From: Phenylobacterium sp.
GTDB taxonomy: Bacteria > Pseudomonadota > Alphaproteobacteria > Caulobacterales > Caulobacteraceae
Assembly (NCBI RefSeq): GCF_030693405.1
Contig: NZ_JAUYAW010000064.1
Location: forward strand, 62,001-126,000
DNA length: 64,000 nt
Reading direction: 5' to 3'
Positions 1-9,415 of this stretch are shown piece by piece (position 1 is the stretch's first letter; every line of letters starts with the position of its first letter). A program made the translations under genes and the position numbers. Below the pieces are notes generated by a model that saw only the letters and a program-made list of their open reading frames with translations, was not told the DNA's origin and ran no database searches.

Positions 1-275
1 CGGATGCGGTCGTCATGGTTACCGGGAATATAGACGACGTTCACGCCCCTTCGGGCCAGGCGCAGGATCTTCTGCACCACGTCATTGTGCGCCTGGGGCC
101 AGTACCAGCCGCTTTTCATCTTCCAGCCGTCGACGATGTCCCCGACCAGATACAGGGTGTCGCACTCGATATGCCGGATGAAGTCCAGCAGCATCTCGGC
201 CTGGCAGCCGCGGGTGCCCAGATGAACGTCGGAAACGAAGACAGTCCGATAACGTCGGATTCCCAGATCGGTCAC
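1..275 (-). CDS. UDP-2,3-diacylglucosamine diphosphatase-like metallophosphoesterase (partial)
   Basis: Only the N-terminal 91 codons are in the window; the gene runs off the left edge. Visible metal-binding motifs are SDVHLG (D16, H18), GDIVDGWK (D46) and GNHDDR (about residues 85-90), the calcineurin-like phosphoesterase pattern of the LpxH/COG2908 group. Members hydrolyse UDP-2,3-diacylglucosamine in lipid A synthesis, but many homologues are uncharacterised, so the substrate is an inference. A GTG start at 275 is chosen because a GGAGG Shine-Dalgarno lies five bases upstream and no in-frame ATG is present. It is divergent from the TetR gene at 416. Confidence 0.75.
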   Translation of the reverse strand, partial: MTDLGIRRYRTVFVSDVHLGTRGCQAEMLLDFIRHIECDTLYLVGDIVDGWKMKSGWYWPQAHNDVVQKILRLARRGVNVVYIPGNHDDRI

Positions 276-415
276 GAACGCCTCCGAAGCGCCTCTATTT
301 GACCGTCCGGTAGGCTGATTGCGTGTCGCTTTGATGAAACCGCACTGCAACACTGGCGCCGCAGCATAGCTCGCCATATGTCGGCCGCACTTTCATTGAA
401 GCCTTGCCTGTGCAG

Positions 416-1051
416 ATGGACGCCCGAACCTATCCCGCCAAGGAGACCCCGAAGTCTCGCCGGACCCGCGCCAGGATTCTGGACGCGGCCATGCGCCTGT
501 TCGCCGAGGTCGGCTATCACGCGGCCACCAACGCCCTGATCGCCGAGGCGGCCAATCTGACCCGCGGGGCGATGCTCTATCACTTCTCCAGCCGCGAAGA
601 GCTGGTGGAGGCCGCCGTCAGCCATATCGAGGTCGAGCGCGCCCGCCTGTTCGAACAGGCCGCCTCCGCGCCCGCCGGCCCTGGGGTGGACGCCGCCGAA
701 CACGCCATCGACGCCTACTGGTCCCTGCTGCACGAGACGCCCTTCGTGGCCTTCGCCGAGCTGGAGGCCGCCGCCCGCACCGACCCCATGCTGCGCGCCC
801 GCCTGGCCAACGCCCAGAGCGCCTTTGACCGCAATCAGGTGGGCGAACGTTTCCTGGCGCTCACTCAGGCCGGCAGCGACCCGCGCTTCCAGACCAGCCG
901 CGACCTCGGCCGCTTCCTGCTAGAGGGCCTGGCGAGGGGCTCGCTCACCTATGACGAGATGGCCCGGCGCGAACGGCTCATCGCCGTGGTCAAACGCGCC
1001 GTCCGCGCCCTCAACCGCAAGGGCGAGGCCCAGGACCTCTGGGTGGACTAA
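416..1051 (+). CDS. TetR/AcrR family transcriptional regulator
   Basis: The protein has about 211 residues. A basic N-terminal segment is followed by a typical TetR helix-turn-helix (about residues 15-60) with the pattern ARILDAAMRLFAEVGY, then TRGAMLYHFSSREEL. The C-terminal ligand-binding half is generic, so the effector cannot be named. The start is uncertain: TTG 404, GTG 410 and ATG 416 are all in frame, and ATG 416 is preferred as the conventional codon although no strong ribosome-binding site is seen. It diverges from the LpxH-like gene and converges on rmlA; TetR proteins often regulate a divergent neighbour, which is possible here but not shown. Confidence 0.8.
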   Translation: MDARTYPAKETPKSRRTRARILDAAMRLFAEVGYHAATNALIAEAANLTRGAMLYHFSSREELVEAAVSHIEVERARLFEQAASAPAGPGVDAAEHAIDAYWSLLHETPFVAFAELEAAARTDPMLRARLANAQSAFDRNQVGERFLALTQAGSDPRFQTSRDLGRFLLEGLARGSLTYDEMARRERLIAVVKRAVRALNRKGEAQDLWVD

Positions 1052-1060
1052 GCGTCCCGC

Positions 1061-1957
1061 CTATTCCGCCGGTTCGGCGCCAGGCGCCATACGTTCGGCG
1101 AGGCGGATCAGGTACTGGCCATATTCGCCCTTGGCCTGGGCGCGACCCAGATCGGCCAGCTGCGCCCGGTCGATGAAGCCCTTGGAATAGGCCACCTCTT
1201 CGATACAGCCGATGCGCAGGCCCTGCCGCAGCTCGAGCGTGCGGATCAGCTCGCCGGCCTGGATAAGGCTGTCATGGGTGCCGGTGTCCAGCCAGGCGAA
1301 CCCCCGGCCCAGCAGCTCCACATTCAGTTCGCCGGCGTCCAGATAGACCTGGTTCAGCGCGGTGATCTCCAGCTCGCCCCGGTGGGAGGGCTTCAACGTC
1401 TTGGCGTACTCGCTGGCCTTGCCGTCGTAGAAATAGAGGCCGGTCACCGCATAGTTGGACTTGGGCTGGGCGGGCTTTTCCTCGATGCCCAGCACCTTGC
1501 CGCCTTCGCCCAGCTCGACGACGCCATAGCGTTCGGGGTCGTTGACCGGATAGCCGAAGACGGTGGCGCCCTCGGTCCGCTCATCGGCGGCCCGCAGCAT
1601 CTGGCCGAAGTTCTGGCCAAAGAAGATGTTGTCGCCGAGCACCATGATGCTGGGCTCGCCGCCGACGAACTCTTCCCCCAGCAGATAGGCCTGGGCCAGG
1701 CCCTCGGGCTTGGGCTGGACGATGAATTCAAAGCGCACGCCCAGCTGCGAGCCGTCGCCCAGCAGGCGCTTGAAGCCGGCCTGGTCCTCAGGCGTGGTGA
1801 TGATCAGGATCTCCCGGACCCCGGCCAGCAGCAACACCGACAGGGGGTAGTAGATCATCGGCTTGTCGTAGATCGGCAAGAGCTGCTTGGAGACCGCCAG
1901 GGTCAGCGGGTGCAGCCGGGTGCCCGAGCCCCCCGCCAGGATGATTCCGCGTCTCAC
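1061..1957 (-). CDS. rmlA: glucose-1-phosphate thymidylyltransferase
   Basis: This 298-residue enzyme condenses glucose-1-phosphate and dTTP to dTDP-glucose, the first step of dTDP-L-rhamnose synthesis. The nucleotidyltransferase signature [11 protein letters not shown] is at residues 9-19 with [18 protein letters not shown] after it. The length is normal for RmlA. Its ATG overlaps the rmlD stop by four bases (ATGA), so rmlB, rmlD and rmlA form one leftward operon. The usual fourth gene, rmlC, is not in this window. Confidence 0.95.
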   Translation of the reverse strand: MRRGIILAGGSGTRLHPLTLAVSKQLLPIYDKPMIYYPLSVLLLAGVREILIITTPEDQAGFKRLLGDGSQLGVRFEFIVQPKPEGLAQAYLLGEEFVGGEPSIMVLGDNIFFGQNFGQMLRAADERTEGATVFGYPVNDPERYGVVELGEGGKVLGIEEKPAQPKSNYAVTGLYFYDGKASEYAKTLKPSHRGELEITALNQVYLDAGELNVELLGRGFAWLDTGTHDSLIQAGELIRTLELRQGLRIGCIEEVAYSKGFIDRAQLADLGRAQAKGEYGQYLIRLAERMAPGAEPAE

Positions 1958-2850
1958 GCCGTCTCCTTCTGGGCCATCAACTCCGCCACCACATCCTCCA
2001 GCGCCTCCTGCCAGGGACGCAGTTGCAGGGAGAAGACCTCCTGCATGCGGCTCGTGTCCAGCACGGCGTTCAGGGCCCGGCGGGCGGGCGTCGGAAAGGC
2101 GCTGGTGGGCACGGGCTCCATGGCGGGCGGACCATCGGGCTGGGTCTGGGCGAAGATCGCCTGGGCCATCTCATAGCGACTGGCGACGCCCGAATTGACC
2201 ACATGCAGCAGGCCCCATTCCCGGGCGCCGGCCGGCGACTTGGCCAGGCGGTCCCCCTGGCTGAGGATGAAGGCCGCCAGGTCGCCGCTGGCCGTGGGAC
2301 AGGCCCGCTGGTCAGCCACCACCTTCAGCACCGGCTGGGTCTTGGCCAGCCGCAGCATCATCTGCAGGAAGTTCTGGCCATAGGCCGAAAACAGCCAGGA
2401 GACCCGCATCACCAGGGCCCGGTCGCAGGCGCCCAGCACCGCCTGCTCACCCACGAGCTTGGACGCGCCATAGACGTGCAAGGGCGCAGGCGCGTCGGTC
2501 TCCAGATAGGGGCCGGCCTTGTCGCCGGAAAACACCATGTCGGTGGAGATGTGCAGCAGGGGCAGGCCCCGCGCCTGACATGCCCTGGCCATGGCGGCTG
2601 GGGCCCAGGCGTTGACGGCATAGGCCAGGTCCGGCTCAGCCTCGGCCTTGTCGACGGCGGTATAGGCTGCCGCATTCAGCACCAGATCGGTCTCGCCGGC
2701 CTCGCCGATGGCGCGTGCAATGGCGTCGGGGTTGGTCAGGTCGACCTCGACCCGGGACAGGGCGGTGATCGCCACGCCGGGACCGGCGCGGCCCAGCATC
2801 TCCCGGGCGAGCTGGCCGGTGGCGCCGAACTGCAGAATCTTCAGGCTCAT
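1954..2850 (-). CDS. rmlD: dTDP-4-dehydrorhamnose reductase
   Basis: The 298-residue protein is an extended SDR enzyme that reduces dTDP-4-keto-L-rhamnose to dTDP-L-rhamnose. It shows an N-terminal nucleotide-binding GATGQLA motif, the [12 protein letters not shown] segment and the YGASKLVGE catalytic tyrosine/lysine region. An in-frame open stretch continues further upstream, but the ATG at 2850 overlaps the rmlB stop by four bases and begins MSLKILQFG, the expected family start. It is the middle gene of the rmlB-rmlD-rmlA operon. Confidence 0.93.
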   Translation of the reverse strand: MSLKILQFGATGQLAREMLGRAGPGVAITALSRVEVDLTNPDAIARAIGEAGETDLVLNAAAYTAVDKAEAEPDLAYAVNAWAPAAMARACQARGLPLLHISTDMVFSGDKAGPYLETDAPAPLHVYGASKLVGEQAVLGACDRALVMRVSWLFSAYGQNFLQMMLRLAKTQPVLKVVADQRACPTASGDLAAFILSQGDRLAKSPAGAREWGLLHVVNSGVASRYEMAQAIFAQTQPDGPPAMEPVPTSAFPTPARRALNAVLDTSRMQEVFSLQLRPWQEALEDVVAELMAQKETA

Positions 2851-3896
2851 CCCTTGGCCAGGCCCAGGCGCTCGGAGTGGAAGCCCTTGTCGCGGATGGC
2901 CTGCCACCAGTCGCGGTTCTCCACATACCAGGCCACGGTCTGGGCCAGGCCCTCGCCGAGCGGCGTGGCCGGCTCCCAGCCGAGCTCCGCCTTCAGCTTG
3001 GCCGCGTCGATGGAATAGCGGAAATCATGACCCGGCCGGTCGGCGACGAAGGTGATCTTGTCGGCGTGCGGCGTATTGGCCGGCGCCAGGCGGTCAAGCT
3101 CGGCGCAGAGCATCTGGATGACCTCCAGATTGCGGTGGGTGGAGTCCCCGCCGATGCAATAGGTCTCCCCCAGCCGCCCCTTCTGCAGCACCAGCAACAG
3201 GGCCTGGGCGTGATCGTCCACATGCAGCCAGTCGCGGACCTGGCGGCCATCCCCATAGACGGGGATGGTCTTGCCCTCCATGGCCCGGACCACGACGGTG
3301 GGGATCAGCTTTTCGGGAAACTGGAAGGGGCCGTAATTGTTGGCGCAGTTGGTGATGACCACCGGCAGGCCATAGGTCCGCCCCCAGGCCCGCACCAGAT
3401 GGTCGGCGCCGGCCTTGCTGGCCGAATAGGGAGAGTTGGGATCGTAGGGCGTCTCTTCGGTGAAGGCGCCGTCTTCGCCCAGCGCCCCGAAAACCTCGTC
3501 GGTGGAGACATGGTGGAAGCGGAAATCCGCCTTGGCGGGCGCCTCCAGGGTGTTCCAATAGGCCCGGGCGGCTTCCAGCAACACGGCGGTCCCGGTGACA
3601 TTGGTCCGGACGAAGTCCAGCGGGCCGTCGATGGCCCGGTCATTGTGGCTTTCGGCCGCCAGGTGCATGACCGCGTCAGGACGGTGGCGGGCGAAGATCT
3701 CCGCCATCCTGCCGGCGTCGCAGATGTCGGCCGCCTCGAAGGCGTAGCCGGGGGAGTCGGCGACCGAGGCCACATTGGCCAGGTTGGCCGAATAGGCCAG
3801 CACGTCCAGATTGACGACCTCGTGGCCCTGGGCGATCGCCCTGCGGACCACGGCCGAACCGATGAAGCCGGCGCCGCCGGTGATCAGAATTTTCAT
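2847..3896 (-). CDS. rmlB: dTDP-glucose 4,6-dehydratase
   Basis: The 349-residue SDR enzyme converts dTDP-glucose to dTDP-4-keto-6-deoxyglucose. TGGAGFIGSAVVRR (about residues 6-19) binds NAD, and the catalytic YSASKAGADH and substrate-binding NNYGPFQFPEKLIP segments are present, as is HVSTDEVFG. It is the first gene of a tightly overlapping leftward operon with rmlD and rmlA. The promoter must lie in the roughly 180-base gap shared with the divergent MATE gene. The products probably feed O-antigen or another surface polysaccharide. Confidence 0.95.
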   Translation of the reverse strand: MKILITGGAGFIGSAVVRRAIAQGHEVVNLDVLAYSANLANVASVADSPGYAFEAADICDAGRMAEIFARHRPDAVMHLAAESHNDRAIDGPLDFVRTNVTGTAVLLEAARAYWNTLEAPAKADFRFHHVSTDEVFGALGEDGAFTEETPYDPNSPYSASKAGADHLVRAWGRTYGLPVVITNCANNYGPFQFPEKLIPTVVVRAMEGKTIPVYGDGRQVRDWLHVDDHAQALLLVLQKGRLGETYCIGGDSTHRNLEVIQMLCAELDRLAPANTPHADKITFVADRPGHDFRYSIDAAKLKAELGWEPATPLGEGLAQTVAWYVENRDWWQAIRDKGFHSERLGLAKG

Positions 3897-4073
3897 GCCG
3901 AACTTTGTCTGCGGGCGCCCCAGGCGCGCGTCCGTTCAAATGGTTAGCCCTGCTCATACAGCGAAATGCGGCGGGCTCAAGACGGAGGGGTCTGCGCGGC
4001 CGGGTTGTGAGCGCTCGCACCGCCGCCTAGACTTGGAACTCAGTTTGCGCATGGACGCGGGCGGGAGCGTCGT

Positions 4074-5564
4074 TTGGAACCCTCTGAGACTGCGCCGCAC
4101 GCCGCCGCCCCCAGTCCCGGCAAGGCCCAAAGGCGACCGGCGGACCTGACCACCGGCCCTGTCGCCAAAGGCCTGCTGGTCTTCACCCTGCCCATGCTGG
4201 GGGCCAATCTCCTCCAGTCCCTGAACGGCACCGCCAACGCCGCCTGGGTCAGCCACATCCTGGGGCCGGCGGCGCTTACGGCCACAGCCAACGCCAACAA
4301 CATTCTCTTCCTGCTGCTCGGCGCGGTATTCGGCCTGGCCATGGCCGCCAACCTGCTGATCGCCCAGGCCGTCGGCGCCGGCGCGCCGCAGGAGATCAAG
4401 CGCGTGGCCGGGACCAGCACGCTGTTCTTCGCCCTCCTGTCGCTGGCTGTGGGCCTGGCGGGTCTGGCCCTGGCGCCGGCCATCCTGGCGGCCATGGGGA
4501 CGCCCCCCGACGCCCGGGCCGATGCGATCATCTATCTGCGGGTGATCTTCGCGGCCCTGCCCTTCATGTACTTCTTCTCGTTCGTGATGATGGCCATGCG
4601 CGGGACCGGCGACTCCCGCACCCCCTTCTACTTCTCCCTCACCGCGGTGGCTCTCGACATCATCCTCAACCCGGTGCTGATCCTGGGCCTGGGCCCGGTT
4701 CCGACCCTGGGCATCGCGGGCTCGGCCGCCGCCACCCTGCTCAGCCAGACGATCGCGCTCACCGGCATGATCGTCTTCCTCTACCGCACCGGCAGCCCGC
4801 TGGTTCTGCGCAAGGGGGAGTGGGGGATGCTCAGGCCCGACCCCGCCATCCTCAAGACCCTGGTGTTCAAGGGCCTGCCCATGGCCATGCACATGCTGGT
4901 GGTGTCGGGCGCCGCCGTGGTGATGCTGGCCTTCGTCAACGCCTATGGCTCCCAGACCGCAGCCGCCTACGCCGCGACCATGCAGGTCTGGACCTATGTG
5001 CAGATGCCGGCCATGGCGCTCGGCGCCGCGGTCTCCTCCATGGCCGCCCAGAATGTCGGGGCCGGGCGCATGGACCGGGTGGAGGCCGTGGCCCGCACCG
5101 GCGTCATCTTCGCCATTGTCATGACCGCCCTGCCCATTGGCCTGATCTATCTGGCCGAGCCGCTGATCCTGCGCATCTTCCTGACTGAAGACAGCGGGAC
5201 CATCCCCATAGCCCGGCACATCAACGCCATCGCGCTCTGGGGCTTCATCCCCTTCGGCGTGGCCTTCATCTTCGCCGGCGTCGTGCGGGCCACAGGCGCG
5301 GTCATCGCCCCCCTGCTGGCCATGGTGATCTCGCTCTGGGTGGTGCGCATCCCATTCGCCCAGCTGCTGACGCCGGCGCTTGGCGCCGACGCCATCTGGT
5401 GGAGCTTCCCGCTCGGCAGTGTCACCACCGTGATCCTGGCCGGCGGCTACTATGTCTGGGGCGGCTGGCGCACCGCCAAGCTCACGCCGGCCCCGCCCCG
5501 GGGCGGCGGCGGCGACGCCAGCCCGGCGACCCCGGCCATGGCGCCGGCGGGCAGCGCCGACTGA
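4074..5564 (+). CDS. MATE family efflux transporter
   Basis: This 496-residue, strongly hydrophobic protein has about twelve predicted membrane segments in two repeated halves, the first beginning near residue 30 with KGLLVFTLPMLGANLLQSL. Signature features include the MRGTGDSRTP loop after TM5 and the VRATGAVIAP loop in the second half, as in cation-driven multidrug and toxin exporters. The start is TTG at 4074 behind a GGGAG element; the nearby ATG at 4051 is out of frame. The last 30 residues are a Pro/Gly/Ala-rich cytoplasmic tail. The substrate cannot be told. Confidence 0.9.
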   Translation: MEPSETAPHAAAPSPGKAQRRPADLTTGPVAKGLLVFTLPMLGANLLQSLNGTANAAWVSHILGPAALTATANANNILFLLLGAVFGLAMAANLLIAQAVGAGAPQEIKRVAGTSTLFFALLSLAVGLAGLALAPAILAAMGTPPDARADAIIYLRVIFAALPFMYFFSFVMMAMRGTGDSRTPFYFSLTAVALDIILNPVLILGLGPVPTLGIAGSAAATLLSQTIALTGMIVFLYRTGSPLVLRKGEWGMLRPDPAILKTLVFKGLPMAMHMLVVSGAAVVMLAFVNAYGSQTAAAYAATMQVWTYVQMPAMALGAAVSSMAAQNVGAGRMDRVEAVARTGVIFAIVMTALPIGLIYLAEPLILRIFLTEDSGTIPIARHINAIALWGFIPFGVAFIFAGVVRATGAVIAPLLAMVISLWVVRIPFAQLLTPALGADAIWWSFPLGSVTTVILAGGYYVWGGWRTAKLTPAPPRGGGGDASPATPAMAPAGSAD

Positions 5565-5581
5565 CGGGCTTGCGCCATTCC

Positions 5582-5660
5582 GTCGCGCGCAGCGCAATAA
5601 AACCGGGGACACAAAGGACACAAAGGCGCCGCAGCCCTCTGTGTTCTTCGCGCCCTTATG
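5582..5660. repeat. dispersed palindromic repeat, family A copy 1 (short)
   Basis: The GGGACACAAAGGACACAAAGG unit on one side and GTGTTCTTCGCGCCC on the other form an imperfect inverted repeat. The same modules recur at 7355, 20924, 43491 and 59950. This copy is shorter than the others. It lies in the 415-base gap between the MATE exporter and the acyl-CoA dehydrogenase. Confidence 0.75.
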
Positions 5661-5679
5661 GTTCGTCCCGCTCCAACCG

Positions 5680-5768
5680 CGTCATGGTCGGGCTTGACCC
5701 GACCATCCATGAACACCCCGCTCTCCAGTGTGCATGGGCCCTCGGGTCAAGCGCGAGGGCGACGGAGG
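5680..5768. repeat. dispersed palindromic repeat, family B copy 1
   Basis: ATGGTCGGGCTTGACCCGACCAT is an almost perfect hairpin, followed by a CCATGAACACC linker and a second arm CCCTCGGGTCAAGCGCGAGGG. The same elements occur at 22619-22710. It sits directly after repeat A copy 1. The rest of the gap, to 5980, holds only an inverted repeat at 5906 and no gene that I can support. Confidence 0.7.
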
Positions 5769-5905
5769 GATGGTGGCGAGTCGGACTGGGTAATCTTAGC
5801 TTTTTCAATGGGTTATTCAATCGCCGCGCCCCCGGTTGCGTCTTGGGTCGCGCCGCCTGATAATGACGGAAGGGGGCCGGACGTCGGTCCCACAATTTGA
5901 ATATT

Positions 5906-5934
5906 CGGTATGGTCGGCGCCCCGAAACATACCG
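5906..5934. promoter_or_regulatory. inverted repeat upstream of acyl-CoA dehydrogenase
   Basis: CGGTATG and CATACCG form perfect seven-base arms separated by 15 bases, 47 bases before the acyl-CoA dehydrogenase ATG. It could be a regulator binding site or a leader hairpin. No regulator gene is adjacent, so the role is open. Confidence 0.35.
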
Positions 5935-5980
5935 CTTCTGCGAAAAATGCCCGGCCTGCCCGGGCGCCAAGGAGGACGAC

Positions 5981-7315
5981 ATGGCCTGGGACTTTGAAAC
6001 CGACCCCGAATTCCAGAAGAAGCTCGACTGGATCGAAGACTTCATGCGCGAGGAGGTCGAACCCCTCAGCCATCTGGGCATGGCCGCGCACGGCCCCCTG
6101 GGCCGCGAGAAGTTCATCAAGCCCCTGCAGCAGAAGGTAAAGGACCAGGGCCTGTGGGCCTGTCACCTGGGCCCCGAGCTCGGCGGCCAGGGCTATGGCC
6201 AGCTGAAGCTTGGCCTGATGAACGAGAAGCTGGGCCGCAACTCCATCGCCCCGACCATCTTCGGCTGTCAGGCGCCCGACACCGGCAACGCCGAGATCAT
6301 CGCCCACTACGGCACCGAGGCCCAGAAGGAGCGCTGGCTCTGGCCGCTGCTCAACGGCGAGATCCGCTCGGCCTTCTCCATGTCCGAGCCCACCGGCGGG
6401 TCCGACCCGCTGACCTTCACCACCCGGGCGGTGCAGGACGGCCAGGATTGGATCATCAATGGCGAGAAGTGGTACTCCACCAACGCCCGCTATTCGAAGC
6501 TGCTGGTGGTCTATGCGATCACCGATCCGGACGCCAAGGACCCCTATCGGCGCACCTCGATCTTCCTGGTGCCCACCGACACCCCCGGCGTGGAGATCAT
6601 CCGCAACGTGGCCGTCGGCGCCGGCGGCGAGATCGGCAGCGGGACCGAGGGCTATATGCGCTACACCAATGTCCGGGTGGGGCCTGAGGCCCTGCTGGGC
6701 GACCGGGGCGCGGCCTTCGTCATCGCCCAGGTCCGCCTGGGCGGCGGCCGGGTCCACCACGCCATGCGCACGGTCGGCGCCTGCCGCCATGCGCTGGACC
6801 TGATGTGCCAGCGGGCCGTCTCGCGCACCACCCGCGACGGGCGCCTGTCGGACCTGCAGATGGTGCAGGAGCAGATCGCCGACTCCTGGATCGCGGTCGA
6901 GCAGTTCCGCCTGCTGGTTCTGCGCACCGCCTGGCTGATCGACAAGCACAAGGACTACAACAAGGTCCGCAAGGACATCGCCGCCATCAAGGTGGCCATG
7001 CCCAAGGTCTATAACGACGTGGCCACCAAGGCCGCCCACCTGCACGGGGCGCTGGGCGTCTCCAACGAAATGCCCTTCATGCGGATGGTGACGAGCTCGC
7101 TGGTCATGGGCATCGCCGATGGCCCCACCGAGGTGCACAAGGTCACGCTCGCCAAGCAGATCCTGAAGGACTACCGGCCCGAGAACGACCTTTTCCCCAG
7201 CTACCACATCCCGCGCCTGCAGGAGGAGGCCAAGGAGAAGTACGCCAAGGAGCTGGCCGAGCTGAAGGAAGGCTACGCCAAGCTGAAGGCCGAACGGGAA
7301 AACGCCCCGGCCTGA
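5981..7315 (+). CDS. acyl-CoA dehydrogenase
   Basis: This 444-residue FAD enzyme catalyses alpha,beta-dehydrogenation of acyl-CoA. The FAD-contacting block FSMSEPTGGSDPLTF, then NGEKWYSTNA, lies in the middle domain, and the C-terminal helical domain contains LHGALGVSNEMPF and the GPTEVHKVTLAKQIL end region. The length and the RVGGGR-like LGGGRVHHAMRTVG block fit the ACAD10/11-like group rather than short-chain enzymes. ATG 5981 is chosen for its strong AGGAGG site seven bases upstream. An acyl-CoA ligase follows, suggesting a fatty or aromatic acid degradation pair. Confidence 0.92.
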   Translation: MAWDFETDPEFQKKLDWIEDFMREEVEPLSHLGMAAHGPLGREKFIKPLQQKVKDQGLWACHLGPELGGQGYGQLKLGLMNEKLGRNSIAPTIFGCQAPDTGNAEIIAHYGTEAQKERWLWPLLNGEIRSAFSMSEPTGGSDPLTFTTRAVQDGQDWIINGEKWYSTNARYSKLLVVYAITDPDAKDPYRRTSIFLVPTDTPGVEIIRNVAVGAGGEIGSGTEGYMRYTNVRVGPEALLGDRGAAFVIAQVRLGGGRVHHAMRTVGACRHALDLMCQRAVSRTTRDGRLSDLQMVQEQIADSWIAVEQFRLLVLRTAWLIDKHKDYNKVRKDIAAIKVAMPKVYNDVATKAAHLHGALGVSNEMPFMRMVTSSLVMGIADGPTEVHKVTLAKQILKDYRPENDLFPSYHIPRLQEEAKEKYAKELAELKEGYAKLKAERENAPA

Positions 7316-7354
7316 TGGTCGTCGCCTGACCCTCGGGCGCGTCCCGAGGGTCCT

Positions 7355-7493
7355 TGCGCGCCGCAGGCGCTTTTGAGGCGGGACACGAAGGACACAAAGG
7401 GGCGCGAAGGACACGAAGACGAGGCCGCCGCCCTTTGTGCCCTTCGCGAATCTTCGTGTCCTTTGTGTCCCCTCTTTTCTGGCGCTGCGCGCC
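7355..7493. repeat. dispersed palindromic repeat, family A copy 2
   Basis: This is a full-length example of about 139 bases. It opens with GCGCGCCGCAGGCGC, continues with tandem GACACGAAGGACACAAAGG units, reaches a centre near 7425, and returns with CTTCGTGTCCTTTGTGTCCC and GGCGCTGCGCGC. The matching ends suggest a defined element. A partial family B/C-like hairpin (CCCTCGGGCGCGTCCCGAGGG) lies just upstream at 7331-7351. Confidence 0.8.
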
Positions 7494-7587
7494 GAACCTG
7501 GACTTGCCTCTCGTCCAAGGCTCGGCTTTCTGAGCGCACAGGTCGCGACAAGACGGCCAAACCTCCGAGGACACCAGGACCCCCCCC

Positions 7588-9339
7588 ATGACCGAAACCG
7601 CCGCCAAGCCCTGGCCCGTCATGTCCATCGAAGAGGCCCATGCGCGGCTGACGGCGCCGGGCGAGCGCTTCGAGCTGGATGAGGCGGTCATCGACGGGAT
7701 CCCCACCAAGGTCTGGAAGAACGCCCCGCCCACCCTGCGCGACGTGCTGCTCAACGGCCGGGCCTTCGGCGGGCGCGAGTTCCTGGTCCATGAGGACGAG
7801 CGGGCCAGCTTCGAGGCCTTCACCCGGGCGGTGATCACGCTGGCCCACCAGCTGCAGGCCGATGGGGTGAAGCCCGGCGACCGGGTGGCGCTCATCATGC
7901 GCAACCTGCCTGAATGGCCGGTGGCCTTCTTCGCCGGGGCCATTGTCGGCGCTGTGGTCACCCCGCTGAACGCCTGGTGGACCGGACCTGAGCTGGAATT
8001 CGGCCTGGCCGATTCCGGCGCCAAGGTGGCCCTGGTGGACGATGAGCGGCTGGAGCGCATCCTCGAACATCTGGACGCCTGCCCGGCTCTGGCGCGCGTC
8101 TATGTCACCCGCGCGGGTGACCTGCCCGCCGACCCCCGCCTCGCCCGCCTGGAGGACGTCATCGGGCCGGTGAACCGCTGGAGCGACTTGGCCAACAAGC
8201 CCCTGCCCGATGCGGCGCTCGCGCCCGACGACGTGGCGACGATCTTCTACACCTCTGGCACCACGGGGAAGCCCAAGGGGGCGCTGGGGACCCACCGCAA
8301 CCTGACGGCCAACATCATGGCCAGCGCGTGTGCAGGCGCCCGCGGCTTCCTGCGCCGGGGCGAGCCGATCCCCGAGCAGGACCCGCACAAGCTGCCCCAG
8401 CGGGCCTATCTGCTGGTGGTGCCCATGTTCCACGTGACCGGCTGCAACGCGACCCTGTCGCCGGCCATCAATTCGGGCTCCAAGCTCGTCCTGATGCGCA
8501 AGTGGGAGCCGGTGGAGGCCATGGGCCTGATCGAGCGCGAGAAGGTGACCAATACCGGCGGAGTGCCCACCATCGCCTGGCAGCTGATCGAGCACCCGGC
8601 CCGCAAGGACTTCGACCTGTCGTCCCTGACCACCGTGGCCTATGGCGGCGCGCCGTCCGCGCCCGACCTGGTGCGCAAGATCGTCGAGACCTTCCCGGGC
8701 TCAGCCCCCTCTAACGGCTGGGGCATGACCGAAACCTCGGCCACCTGCACCACCAATATCGGCCGCGACTATGAGCACCGCCCCGACAGCTGTGGCGTCG
8801 CCCCGCCGCCCTGTGAGCTGAAGATCGTCGATCCCGCCGACGGGGTCACCGAGCTGCCGGTGGGCCGGGTGGGCGAGCTGTGGGCCAAGGGGCCCAACAT
8901 CGTCAAAGGCTACTGGAACCGGCCCGAAGCCACGGCCGAGACCTTTGTGGACGGATGGGTGCGCACCGGCGATCTCGCCCGCCTGGACGAAGAAGGCTTC
9001 TGCTTCATCGTCGACCGGGCCAAGGACATGCTGATCCGCGGGGGCGAGAACATCTACTGCGTGGAGGTGGAGAACGTCCTTTACGACCATCCCGATGTGA
9101 TGGACGCCGCCCTGATCGGCCTCCCCCACCGGACGCTGGGCGAGGAGCCCGCCGCCGTCGTCCATCTGAAGCCTGGCGGCAGCGCCACCGAAGATGAGCT
9201 GCGCGCCTTCGTCCGGGCGCGTCTGGCGGTCTTCAAGGTCCCGGTAAAGGTGGCCTTCTGGCCCGAAACCCTGCCGCGCAACGCCAATGGCAAGATCATG
9301 AAACCTGAGCTGAAAGCCGCCTTCACGGTCGAGGCCTGA
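7588..9339 (+). CDS. AMP-dependent acyl-CoA synthetase/ligase
   Basis: The 583-residue adenylate-forming enzyme activates a carboxylic acid with ATP and CoA. The P-loop YTSGTTGKPKG starts near residue 220, followed by the GWGMTETSA motif, WVRTGDLARLDEEGF, and the C-terminal catalytic lysine in PRNANGKIMKPEL. The overall form fits medium/long-chain or aryl-CoA ligases; the acid cannot be read from sequence. The ATG at 7588 directly follows a cytosine run, and the family A repeat occupies the gap from the upstream acyl-CoA dehydrogenase. The two probably act in the same catabolic route. Confidence 0.9.
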   Translation: MTETAAKPWPVMSIEEAHARLTAPGERFELDEAVIDGIPTKVWKNAPPTLRDVLLNGRAFGGREFLVHEDERASFEAFTRAVITLAHQLQADGVKPGDRVALIMRNLPEWPVAFFAGAIVGAVVTPLNAWWTGPELEFGLADSGAKVALVDDERLERILEHLDACPALARVYVTRAGDLPADPRLARLEDVIGPVNRWSDLANKPLPDAALAPDDVATIFYTSGTTGKPKGALGTHRNLTANIMASACAGARGFLRRGEPIPEQDPHKLPQRAYLLVVPMFHVTGCNATLSPAINSGSKLVLMRKWEPVEAMGLIEREKVTNTGGVPTIAWQLIEHPARKDFDLSSLTTVAYGGAPSAPDLVRKIVETFPGSAPSNGWGMTETSATCTTNIGRDYEHRPDSCGVAPPPCELKIVDPADGVTELPVGRVGELWAKGPNIVKGYWNRPEATAETFVDGWVRTGDLARLDEEGFCFIVDRAKDMLIRGGENIYCVEVENVLYDHPDVMDAALIGLPHRTLGEEPAAVVHLKPGGSATEDELRAFVRARLAVFKVPVKVAFWPETLPRNANGKIMKPELKAAFTVEA

Positions 9340-9415
9340 GGGGCGCCGACTTGGAGCCGGGCTCCCGGGCGCCTAAATGGCGAGCAGAGGTCCCCATGGG
9401 CCGAAGAGAACGCAG

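Noticed and set aside
3954-5621. 555-codon open frame on the minus strand
   Set aside because: It is antisense to the MATE exporter gene, which has clear membrane topology.
8426-8439. parS-like TGTTCCACGTGACC
   Set aside because: Only part of the palindrome is kept and it encodes part of the acyl-CoA ligase; it is 30 kb from the other parS sites.
7273-8595. 440-codon open frame on the minus strand
   Set aside because: It runs through a family A repeat and antisense to the acyl-CoA ligase; the recurring FVSFVSRL-like peptide is translated repeat.
9340-9415. FMN riboswitch before ribB
   Set aside because: The 76-base leader is too short and lacks the conserved RFN element blocks.
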